Assembly (NCBI GenBank): GCA_036273455.1
Contig: DASUHP010000129.1
Span: forward strand, 1-6,981
DNA length: 6,981 bases
Source: CAIYRG01 sp036273455
GTDB taxonomy: Bacteria; Pseudomonadota; Alphaproteobacteria; Micropepsales; Micropepsaceae
Direction of reading: 5' to 3'
Shown: in pieces, positions 1 to 5,882 of the stretch
How the letters are laid out: the number at the start of each line of letters is the position of its first letter
Numbering within the stretch: the stretch's first letter is position 1
Made by a program: the position numbers and the translations under genes
Notes under the pieces: generated by a model
Database searches by the model: none
What the model was told of the DNA's origin: nothing
Seen by the model: only the letters and a program-made list of their open reading frames with translations

Positions 1-88
1 CGGGTTGCGCCCATGGTCCCGCCCCGCGCCGGAATAGTTAACCATTCCCGGACAAACTCTCGCTTCGCAGATACGTATATCCGGGATC
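1..88 (+). other. Upstream region of topA, no gene supported
   Basis: No complete gene fits here. One plus-strand reading frame runs from the window edge to a TAG at 35-37 and could be the last codons of an upstream gene, but 11 residues are too few to judge. Just before topA there is an 8-base perfect palindrome, ATACGTAT (71-78). It overlaps TATATC at 76-81, which could act as a -10 element, but I see no convincing -35 partner at normal spacing. A possible weak ribosome binding site, GGGA at 83-86, lies only two bases before the topA ATG. Confidence 0.3.
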
Positions 89-2779
89 ATGGCTGAGCCT
101 TCCAGCGTCGTCGTTGTCGAATCGCCTGCGAAAGCCAAGACAATCAACAAATATCTTGGCCGCAACTATCGCGTATTGGCGAGCTATGGGCATGTCCGCG
201 ACCTGCCGTCCAAAACCGGCTCGGTCGATCCCGATCACGATTTTAGGATGGTGTGGGAGACCGCGCCCAAAGCGCAGAAACACATGAAGGAAATCGCCGA
301 CGCGGTCAAAGACGCGGACCGGCTGATCCTCGCCACCGACCCCGACCGCGAAGGCGAAGCCATTTCCTGGCATGTTCTGCAATCGCTCAAGGCGCGTCGG
401 GCACTGGGCCACGCCCAGGTGCAGCGGGTGGTGTTCAATGCGGTGACCAAGTCCGCGGTTCTGGACGCGATGGCACATCCCCGCGAAATCAATGAAGAAC
501 TGGTGGATGCCTATCTGGCGCGCCGGGCGCTGGACTATCTCGTCGGGTTCACACTGTCGCCGGTGCTGTGGCGGAAATTGCCCGGCGCGCGTTCGGCGGG
601 ACGCGTGCAATCGGTGGCGCTGCGCCTGATCTGCGAGCGCGAAATCGAGATCGAAAGCTTCACCCCGCAGGAATACTGGAGCGTGGAAGCGGTGTTTTCC
701 ACACCGGATGGGCACTTCACCGCGCGCCTCGTCGAACTGGACGCCAAAAAACTCGACAAGCTGTCGCTCGCCAATGCCGAAGATGCACAGCGGGCGGTCG
801 ATGCGATCCGCGCCGGGCGATTTGCCATCAGCGATGTCGAGAAAAAGCCGGTGAAGCGCCATCCCTGGGCGCCGTTCATCACCTCGACTTTGCAGCAGGA
901 AGCCGCGCGCAAACTGGGCTTCCCGGCAGCACGGACGATGAAGCTGGCGCAGTCATTATATGAGGGCGTCAATCTTGGCGGCGATGTCACCGGCCTGATC
1001 ACCTATATGCGGACCGACGGCACGACGATGGTCGGCGAAGCCATTGCCGAAAGCCGGCGCGTCATCGGCGAATTGCATGGCGACCGCTATGTCCCCGAAC
1101 AACCGCGGGTTTACACGTCGAAGGTGAAGAATGCGCAGGAAGCGCATGAGGCGATCCGGCCGACCAGCTTTGCGCGTACGCCGCAAAAGGTCTCGCGCTA
1201 TCTGCAGAGCGACGAAGCCCGGCTTTACGAGCTGATCTGGAAACGCGCCCTCGCGAGCCAGATGGAATCGGCCGAGCAAGAACGCACCACCGTGACGCTC
1301 GCATCCGACGATGGCCGCGTGGTGATGCGCGCCACCGGCACGGTCACGGTGTTCGACGGTTTTCTGAAACTCTATCAGGAAAGCCGCGACGATGATGCCG
1401 ATGGCGAGGATGGCCGGCTGCCGAAACTCGGGCCAGGAGATCGTCCGAAGCTCGACGATGTAAAGCAGGAGCAGCATTTCACCGAACCGCCGCCGCGCTT
1501 CAGCGAAGCGAGTCTGGTCAAGCGGCTGGAAGAACTCGGCATCGGGCGGCCGTCCACCTATGCCAGCATCCTGTCGGTGTTGCGCGACCGCGCCTATGTG
1601 CGAATGGACCGCAACCGCTTTGTGCCGGAGGACAAGGGCCGCGTCGTAACCGCGTTCCTGACCAGCTTCTTCCGCCGCTATGTCGAATATGATTTCACGG
1701 CCGATCTGGAAGAAAAGCTCGACGAAGTTTCGGCCGGCACGCTGTCGTGGAAGCAATTGCTGCGCGACTTCTGGAAGAGTTTCCACGCCGCGACCGAAGA
1801 AACCCGGGAACTGAAATTTGCCGAAGTGATCGATTCACTGAACGAGATTCTGGGTCCGCATATTTTCCCGGAACGCGAAGACGGCGGCGATCCGCGCGCC
1901 TGCCCGACCTGCGGCAATGGCACGCTCAGTCTGAAACTGTCCAAATTTGGCGCCTTTATCGGCTGTTCGAATTATCCGGATTGCCGCTACACGCGCCAAA
2001 TGGGCCCCGGAGATGCCGCGGGAGTCGAGCCGCGCGAACTCGGCATCGATCCCGGGACCGGTGAGACGATCCATCTCAAGGTCGGGCGCTTCGGGCCCTA
2101 TGTGCAGCGTGGCGAAGGCAGCAAAGACGAAAAGCCGGCGCGCTCCGGCATTCCGAAAACATTTTCCGTCGAGAACATGGATCTGCAAACCGCGCTGAAG
2201 CTGTTGTCGCTGCCGCGCGAAGTGGGTGTGCATCCGGAAACCGGCAAGCCGATCACGGCAGCAATTGGCCGGTTCGGGCCCTATATCTCGCATGACGGCA
2301 CTTATGCGTCGCTGGAGTCGGTGGAAGACGTGTTCACCGTCGGGATCAATCGCGCCGTGACGCTGCTGGCGGAACGCAAGGCGCGCGGACCGCGTGCCGG
2401 GCGCGGTGGACAGGCGCTGAAGGAATTGGGGGCGCATCCGCAATCGGGTGTGATGATCAAGGTGATGAAGGGCCGCTATGGGCCCTATGTCAGCGACGGC
2501 AAGCTGAACGCCACGATCCCCAGAGACCAGGCGCCGGAATCGGTGACCATGGAGGAAGCGGTCTCGCTGCTCGCCGCCCGCGCGGAACGGACGGGCAAGA
2601 AACCGGCGCGCGCGAAGAAAAACGCGGCCACTGCGGCGCCAAAAGAAAAAAGGGCGAAGGAAAAGAAGCCGGCCCGCGCGAAGAAAGCGGCTGGGTCAGA
2701 ACCCCAGGTAGCGGCGGCCAAGGCCAAAAAGCCCACGCGCAAGAGCCGGAAGAACGCCGCCGCGGCGGACACGGAATAG
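89..2779 (+). CDS. topA: DNA topoisomerase I (type IA), complete
   Basis: This 896-residue cytoplasmic enzyme relaxes negatively supercoiled DNA by cutting one strand through a tyrosine-DNA link. The Toprim domain starts at the N terminus, with Glu11 in VVVESPAKAKT and the metal-binding acids Asp84, Asp86 and Glu88 in ATDPDREGE. The catalytic tyrosine is Tyr306 in TYMRTDGT. HEAIRPT and GIGRPSTYASI, both conserved in the family, are present. One four-cysteine zinc finger follows (Cys605, Cys608, Cys626, Cys632). Three C-terminal repeats each carry GR(F/Y)GPY, at 666-671, 727-732 and 795-800. Residues 836-896 form a Lys/Ala/Arg tail in which KKPARAKK occurs twice, probably a flexible DNA-binding extension. 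The E. coli enzyme (865 residues) has more cysteine fingers. The ATG at 89 is chosen because the Toprim strand begins directly after it; its ribosome binding site is weak. The gene is intact and plainly housekeeping. Confidence 0.98.
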   Translation: MAEPSSVVVVESPAKAKTINKYLGRNYRVLASYGHVRDLPSKTGSVDPDHDFRMVWETAPKAQKHMKEIADAVKDADRLILATDPDREGEAISWHVLQSLKARRALGHAQVQRVVFNAVTKSAVLDAMAHPREINEELVDAYLARRALDYLVGFTLSPVLWRKLPGARSAGRVQSVALRLICEREIEIESFTPQEYWSVEAVFSTPDGHFTARLVELDAKKLDKLSLANAEDAQRAVDAIRAGRFAISDVEKKPVKRHPWAPFITSTLQQEAARKLGFPAARTMKLAQSLYEGVNLGGDVTGLITYMRTDGTTMVGEAIAESRRVIGELHGDRYVPEQPRVYTSKVKNAQEAHEAIRPTSFARTPQKVSRYLQSDEARLYELIWKRALASQMESAEQERTTVTLASDDGRVVMRATGTVTVFDGFLKLYQESRDDDADGEDGRLPKLGPGDRPKLDDVKQEQHFTEPPPRFSEASLVKRLEELGIGRPSTYASILSVLRDRAYVRMDRNRFVPEDKGRVVTAFLTSFFRRYVEYDFTADLEEKLDEVSAGTLSWKQLLRDFWKSFHAATEETRELKFAEVIDSLNEILGPHIFPEREDGGDPRACPTCGNGTLSLKLSKFGAFIGCSNYPDCRYTRQMGPGDAAGVEPRELGIDPGTGETIHLKVGRFGPYVQRGEGSKDEKPARSGIPKTFSVENMDLQTALKLLSLPREVGVHPETGKPITAAIGRFGPYISHDGTYASLESVEDVFTVGINRAVTLLAERKARGPRAGRGGQALKELGAHPQSGVMIKVMKGRYGPYVSDGKLNATIPRDQAPESVTMEEAVSLLAARAERTGKKPARAKKNAATAAPKEKRAKEKKPARAKKAAGSEPQVAAAKAKKPTRKSRKNAAAADTE

Positions 2780-2832
2780 CCAGGGCGCAAGGCAGCACCG
2801 TATTTCGTGCAGGCCAGGCCGGAACGCCATGA

Positions 2833-2861
2833 TTGAAATTGTGGCTACCTGTAGCTATATT
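2833..2861 (+). promoter_or_regulatory. Predicted sigma-70-type promoter of the toxin-antitoxin run
   Basis: A -35 box TTGAAA (2833-2838) and a -10 box TATATT (2856-2861) are separated by exactly 17 bases, the optimal spacing. Five of six positions match consensus in each box. Transcription would be expected to start 6-8 bases after the -10 box, at about 2867-2869, which is the antitoxin ATG (2868-2870). This predicts a leaderless message, and no Shine-Dalgarno sequence precedes that ATG. The promoter is inferred from sequence only. Confidence 0.65.
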
Positions 2862-2866
2862 TAGCT
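2844..2866. promoter_or_regulatory. Overlapping palindromes, probable antitoxin operator
   Basis: Two palindromes overlap. GCTAC-CT-GTAGC (2844-2855) has perfect 5-base arms. AGCTATATTTAGCT (2853-2866) is a near-perfect 14-base palindrome with one mismatched pair. They share AGC at 2853-2855 and contain three GCTA/TAGC-type half sites. The second palindrome covers the -10 box and ends one base before the antitoxin ATG. Phd/YefM and VapB antitoxins typically repress their own operons from palindromes in this position, so this is the likely binding site of the VapB-VapC complex. Confidence 0.55.
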
Positions 2867-2867
2867 G

Positions 2868-3134
2868 ATGAAAACCGTATCGATTCGCGATGCAAAGAAC
2901 CGCCTCACCGAACTCGCCCGTGAGGTGGAAAAAGGCACAACCGTAGTCGTGACCCGCAATGGAAGGCCGGTATTCGACTTGGTGCCCCATAAAAAGCGGG
3001 GCGGCCTGAATCTTGCGGCTGGCGCAGCCTATCTGCGGTCGAGAGGAATTAAAAATCCGGTGCCGTATATCGCGGAGGACTTCGACGAACCATTGCCCGA
3101 GGACTTCCTGTTGCGCCCACTCCCACGGCGCTGA
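2868..3134 (+). CDS. vapB: Phd/YefM-family antitoxin of a VapBC module
   Basis: This 88-residue protein is the antitoxin of a type II toxin-antitoxin pair. It should neutralise the adjacent PIN toxin and repress the operon. Residues 2-44 fit the Phd/YefM DNA-binding fold: VSIRDAKNRLTELAREVEKG followed by TTVVVTRNGRPVFDLVPH. The C-terminal part contains EDFDEPLPEDF (residues 70-80), an acidic, proline-containing segment of the kind that wraps into the toxin's active site in such pairs. The ATG at 2868 is the only sensible start and gives the typical family length. There is no ribosome binding site because the promoter abuts the ATG. The stop codon TGA (3132-3134) overlaps the vapC ATG by one base, so translation of the toxin is probably coupled. 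Family membership is clear; the choice of the name VapB rather than Phd or YefM follows from the PIN partner. Confidence 0.9.
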   Translation: MKTVSIRDAKNRLTELAREVEKGTTVVVTRNGRPVFDLVPHKKRGGLNLAAGAAYLRSRGIKNPVPYIAEDFDEPLPEDFLLRPLPRR

Positions 3135-3523
3135 TGCGGGCGCTGCTCGATACGCACATTATGTTGGCAGTGGTCCGCGGAAACCTTGACGACGAATATC
3201 CGCAAATCGCGCAGCAACTCAGGGATAGTTCGACCGAGAGCTTTGTCAGCGTTGCCAGTTTGTGGGAGATGGCGATCAAGACGCGGCTTGGCAAGCTCGA
3301 TCCGGGCATGAAACTCGAGGAAGTCGCCGGCTATCTTGAGGCGGTGGGTGTTTCAGTACTGCCGATATCAGCGGCCCATGTTACGACCGCGATTGAGCCC
3401 GAACCAAAGACTCGAGACCCGTTCGACCGGCTCCTGCTCGGCCAATGCATGGCCGAGGACCTCATGCTGGTGACTGTGGACAGGGCTCTTCTTCGCCATC
3501 CACTGGCGATGAAGCGTTTCTAA
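3134..3523 (+). CDS. vapC: PIN-domain ribonuclease toxin VapC
   Basis: This 129-residue PIN-domain protein is the toxin partner of the preceding antitoxin. VapC toxins are magnesium-dependent endoribonucleases that usually cut tRNA or rRNA; the target here cannot be read from sequence. The acidic active-site residues are all present: Asp6 in LLDTH, Glu45 in SLWEMAIK, Asp95 and Asp98 in RDPFDRLLLGQ, and Asp116 in LVTVDRAL. The order LLDTH, then SLWE with a following RLGKL, then DPFDRLL is characteristic of the PIN group commonly paired with Phd/YefM-type antitoxins. The length is normal and no key residue is missing, so the toxin should be active. The ATG at 3134 overlaps the antitoxin stop (TGATG). 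The next gene, hicB, begins 32 bases after the stop. Confidence 0.93.
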   Translation: MRALLDTHIMLAVVRGNLDDEYPQIAQQLRDSSTESFVSVASLWEMAIKTRLGKLDPGMKLEEVAGYLEAVGVSVLPISAAHVTTAIEPEPKTRDPFDRLLLGQCMAEDLMLVTVDRALLRHPLAMKRF

Positions 3524-3543
3524 GGGGCCTGCGGCCGCAAATC

Positions 3544-3549
3544 GAGGAG
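3544..3549 (+). promoter_or_regulatory. Ribosome binding site of hicB
   Basis: GAGGAG lies six bases before the ATG at 3556. It is one of the clearest Shine-Dalgarno sequences in the window. It fixes the hicB start at 3556 rather than at an in-frame ATG at 3445 inside vapC, and it is the only good independent translation start within the toxin-antitoxin run. Confidence 0.7.
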
Positions 3550-3555
3550 CACAGG

Positions 3556-3759
3556 ATGAAGATCAAAGCGATTGTCCATGATGCAGAGGAAGGCGGTTTT
3601 TGGGCGGAGGTGCCCGCCATTCCGGGCTGCGTTACGCAGGGCGAGACGATGGACGAACTGATCGCCAACCTTCATGAGGCGATTGAAGGCTGCCTGGCAG
3701 TTGATGTTGTTAATCCTGAACCCGACGTGAAGCAGCGCGTGCTGGAAATCGCCATTTGA
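3556..3759 (+). CDS. hicB: HicB antitoxin, short form without DNA-binding domain
   Basis: This 67-residue protein is the antitoxin of a HicBA pair and should bind and mask the HicA active site. Residues 1-47 match the partial RNase H-like HicB fold: MKIKAIVHDAEEGGFWAEVP, then AIPGCVTQGETMDELIANL and HEAIEGCL. Longer HicB proteins add a C-terminal helix-turn-helix or ribbon-helix-helix domain for repression. Here only about 20 residues follow (AVDVVNPEPDVKQRVLEIAI), so no DNA-binding domain is present. Short HicB proteins of this type are known. The start is set by GAGGAG six bases upstream; the frame is also open upstream into vapC, but the conserved fold begins at this methionine. The antitoxin precedes the toxin, the reverse of the E. 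coli hicAB order. Its stop TGA (3757-3759) lies inside the hicA start overlap. Confidence 0.9.
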   Translation: MKIKAIVHDAEEGGFWAEVPAIPGCVTQGETMDELIANLHEAIEGCLAVDVVNPEPDVKQRVLEIAI

Positions 3760-3962
3760 AGCAGTGGTCCGGAAAGGACTTCGCGCGACTGCTGGAACAG
3801 CACGGTTGGCGCCTTCTCCGGGTTCACGGAAGTCACCACATTTACGGCAGACCCGGAAGCACGGCGCGACTGTCCGTCCCAATTCACGGAAATCGCCCGC
3901 TAAAGATCGGCTTGCTTCGGCATCTTGCGAAGCTCGCCGGGATATCTGACGAGCAATTGTGA
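3756..3962 (+). CDS. hicA: HicA mRNA interferase toxin
   Basis: This 68-residue protein has the double-stranded-RNA-binding-like fold of HicA toxins, which cut mRNA independently of codon position. The motif GSHH (residues 25-28), within RVHGSHHIYGRPG, contains the catalytic histidine. The rest follows the family pattern: KDFARLLEQHGWRLLRVHGS, then LSVPIHGNRPLKIGLLRHL. The length is typical. The start is a TTG (3756-3758) that overlaps the hicB stop by four bases (TTGA). No ATG or GTG lies in frame at a suitable place, so a rare start codon together with translational coupling probably keeps toxin output below that of the antitoxin. The stop TGA (3960-3962) overlaps the start of the nucleotidyltransferase gene. 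Confidence 0.9.
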   Translation: MKQWSGKDFARLLEQHGWRLLRVHGSHHIYGRPGSTARLSVPIHGNRPLKIGLLRHLAKLAGISDEQL

Positions 3963-4720
3963 TGAGGCGAACAGCTTCAACAGAGATGGCGGTGAACATG
4001 ACCGCGGATCAGTGCACACTCGCAACGGCGACCGAATTTACCCAGCGGCTCGGTGAGGTTTGGTCGCGCGAGATCGGCGGTGGTCTGTGCGGCATCTACC
4101 GGATTGGCAGCCTCGCGCATGGCGGTTTCAATGGCCGTTATAGCGACATAGATGTTGCGGTGATTGTTGACGAGCCATTTACGCCGAATGAAGTCGACCG
4201 GATGCGCGCGACAGCGCGTGAACTGTCGAGCTCGCTCGCAGCAAAACTTTCGATTTTCTGGGCCGACCGCAATTTTCGCACCGGGCGTTTCCCGCCGCTG
4301 GACCGGATGGATTATCTCGATCATGGCGCAGCCATTGTCGAGAGAGAGCGCATCCGGCCGGAGCGGCCATCTCTTGTCGAGATTCGCGACTATTTGCGGG
4401 GCCAGCCGCTCAGCAACTGGAGCGAACAGGTTCGTCATTTCATGGCCGAGTCCGAACTCGGTCCGGATGAACACAAAACCTATCTCCGGTCCCTGCTCTA
4501 TCCGGCGCGCTTCGTTTACAGCTGGGCCGCGGGCGCAATGGCGTCGAATGACGACGCGGTCGCGTTCGTACAGAAAGCCGGTGTTGCGGGACTGGATGTC
4601 GAACTCATCACCCGGGCGCTCCAGTTCCGTCAGCAATCCCGCGATCTCGACGCGCTTTTTCCCGAACGGATGAAATTGGCGGATCAGGTTTCAGCATGCA
4701 CAGCTGTCATTAGCCAATAG
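3959..4720 (+). CDS. Nucleotidyltransferase-fold protein, substrate unknown
   Basis: Up to 253 residues. The N-terminal half has the polymerase-beta-type nucleotidyltransferase signature GSLAHGGF (residues 50-57) followed by SDIDVAVIVD, with metal-binding Asp63 and Asp65. The strand that usually carries the third carboxylate reads KLSIFWAD (96-103), with Ser98 where an acid is common; Asp103 is the nearest candidate. The C-terminal half is helical and contains LLYPARFVYSWAAGA (179-193), which resembles the substrate-binding helical domain of aminoglycoside adenylyltransferases. It may transfer a nucleotide to a small molecule, an RNA or a protein; the sequence does not say which. The start could be GTG at 3959 (4-base overlap with hicA), ATG at 3962 (1-base overlap), or ATG at 3986 or 3998; conserved-looking sequence begins only after residue 14. 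The overlap suggests co-translation with hicA. There is no signal peptide or membrane segment. Confidence 0.8.
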   Translation: MMRRTASTEMAVNMTADQCTLATATEFTQRLGEVWSREIGGGLCGIYRIGSLAHGGFNGRYSDIDVAVIVDEPFTPNEVDRMRATARELSSSLAAKLSIFWADRNFRTGRFPPLDRMDYLDHGAAIVERERIRPERPSLVEIRDYLRGQPLSNWSEQVRHFMAESELGPDEHKTYLRSLLYPARFVYSWAAGAMASNDDAVAFVQKAGVAGLDVELITRALQFRQQSRDLDALFPERMKLADQVSACTAVISQ

Positions 4721-4931
4721 AAGAGGATGGGATGGGTTGGAGGTTTTCGCAAATCGCCGACATTCAAATATTGGTAAGTGCTTTTGATTGCTCAGGTCCC
4801 TCGTGTTGCTGAGCAGCGCAAACGCGCAGGCATCAATCTGCAATCATCGCGCTGGTTGAGATGATCCTATCGGAGTAGAATCTGCACGTCAGGACATTGC
4901 TGATCTCCGTTGCAATTCGGACACGAAAGAG
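4721..4931 (+). other. Intergenic region before the aldo/keto reductase gene
   Basis: This 211-base stretch separates the toxin-antitoxin run from the reductase gene and is visibly richer in A and T than its surroundings. No hairpin followed by a T-run is visible, so no terminator is called. TAGAAT (4876-4881) could be a -10 box, but the nearest -35-like TTGAGA (4856-4861) is only 14 bases away, too close for a normal promoter. A 26-codon reading frame starts at ATG 4732, five bases after AAGAGG, and ends at 4812; it is described under findings. Confidence 0.4.
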
Positions 4932-5882
4932 ATGGACAGCATGAACACTCATCGGCTGAACCGGCGTCAATTCGCTGCGCGCTGTACGGCGCTCGGTCTT
5001 TCACTGCCGGCAGCAACAATGTTTGCCGCCGGGGCACGTGCACAGGATGCCGGTGCGGACTCGAATCCTGCACCGCGCACCGTGAGTTTTCCGGATGGCA
5101 CGGTGGTGCCCGCGCTCGGTCAGGGCAGCTGGCATCTCGGCCAGGGCCGCCATCCCTACGCGGCTGAGGAAGACGCGATGCGAACCGGCATCGCGCTTGG
5201 CATGAGTTTGATCGACACGTCGCGAAATTATGGCGAGGGCCGCTCCGAGAGTCTGATTGGCCGCGTGATCGCCGGTCAGCGCGACCGCGTATTTCTCGTC
5301 TCCAAGGTGCAGGCGGATGAGATTGTCGCCGGCGACCGGATTATCGAAGGCGGGTTCGCGCGTGCTTTCGCGGGGAGCCTCACTCGTCTTGGTACGGACC
5401 ATCTCGATCTCTATTTGCTGCATTCGCCGGTTCCCAAAAGGCATCTCTCCGCGGTGATCGCCGAATTCGAACATTTGCGCGCGGCGGGGAAGATTCGCGC
5501 CTGGGGCGTCTCCAACTTCAATGTTGAGCAGATGGAAGAGCTGTTCCGCGTTCCGGACGGCCATCGCTGCGCCACCAATCAGGTGCGTTACAGCCTCAGC
5601 AACCAATATTTTCAGCATGACGTTCTGCCCTGGTGCGCGGAGCACAAGATGCCAGTGATGGCGGCTTCTCCGCTCGGCGGCCTCGATTATGCGCACACCC
5701 TGCTGGCTGACCGTCAGCTGGCGGGGATCGGCGCGATGCATGGCGTCTCGGCGTCCGCGGCGGCGCTGGGCTGGGCGATGCGCAGCGGGAACGTCATCGC
5801 CATTCCCGAATCCGGCAATCCGGCGCATGTCACGGAAAACGCCGTCGCGGCTTCCATCCGCTGGATCCCCCCCGACGCTTAA
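4932..5882 (+). CDS. Aldo/keto reductase with twin-arginine export signal
   Basis: This 316-residue NAD(P)H-dependent oxidoreductase has the aldo/keto reductase TIM barrel. The catalytic tetrad is complete: Asp95 and Tyr100 in DTSRNYGEGRSE, Lys125 in LVSKV, and His164 in LLHSP. Other family markers are WGVSNF (191-196), NQVRY (216-220), SPLGG (246-250) and IPESG (291-295). The N terminus is an added Tat-type signal: NRRQFAA (10-16), a hydrophobic stretch (about 19-33) and a probable cleavage after Ala-Arg-Ala (residues 36-38). The mature part, about 278 residues, is a full-length barrel, so the enzyme is predicted to be folded with cofactor in the cytoplasm and exported. The start may be ATG 4932 or ATG 4941; the second has better spacing from AAGAG (4927-4931) and gives a typical Tat N-region. 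The substrate is unknown. The gene converges on the patatin gene with a 4-base overlap. Confidence 0.93.
   Translation: MDSMNTHRLNRRQFAARCTALGLSLPAATMFAAGARAQDAGADSNPAPRTVSFPDGTVVPALGQGSWHLGQGRHPYAAEEDAMRTGIALGMSLIDTSRNYGEGRSESLIGRVIAGQRDRVFLVSKVQADEIVAGDRIIEGGFARAFAGSLTRLGTDHLDLYLLHSPVPKRHLSAVIAEFEHLRAAGKIRAWGVSNFNVEQMEELFRVPDGHRCATNQVRYSLSNQYFQHDVLPWCAEHKMPVMAASPLGGLDYAHTLLADRQLAGIGAMHGVSASAAALGWAMRSGNVIAIPESGNPAHVTENAVAASIRWIPPDA

Noticed and set aside
1..37. Possible C-terminal end of an upstream gene, stop TAG at 35-37
   Set aside because: Only 11 codons are visible. dprA often precedes topA in related bacteria, but nothing here identifies it.
38..862. Long open frame of 274 codons on the minus strand, with similar frames at 956-1786 and 1835-2443
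   Set aside because: They are antisense to the certain topA gene, show no recognisable domains, and are expected in GC-rich coding DNA.
2795..2814. Possible terminator hairpin GCAC-N8-GTGC after topA
   Set aside because: The stem is only four base pairs and no T-run follows it.
3445..3555. Upstream ATG at 3445 as a longer start for hicB
   Set aside because: It lies inside vapC, would add 37 residues unlike any HicB, and a strong ribosome binding site serves the ATG at 3556.
4856..4881. Promoter TTGAGA / TAGAAT before the reductase gene
   Set aside because: The spacing is 14 bases, shorter than sigma-70 promoters allow, and other -35 choices match poorly.
4871..4909. Inverted repeat CGGAG ... 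CTCCG upstream of the reductase
   Set aside because: Only five base pairs around a 29-base loop; chance occurrence is likely.
2780..4931. Mobile-island borders around the toxin-antitoxin run
   Set aside because: I looked for direct repeats, attachment-like sites, transposase or integrase fragments at both ends and saw none.
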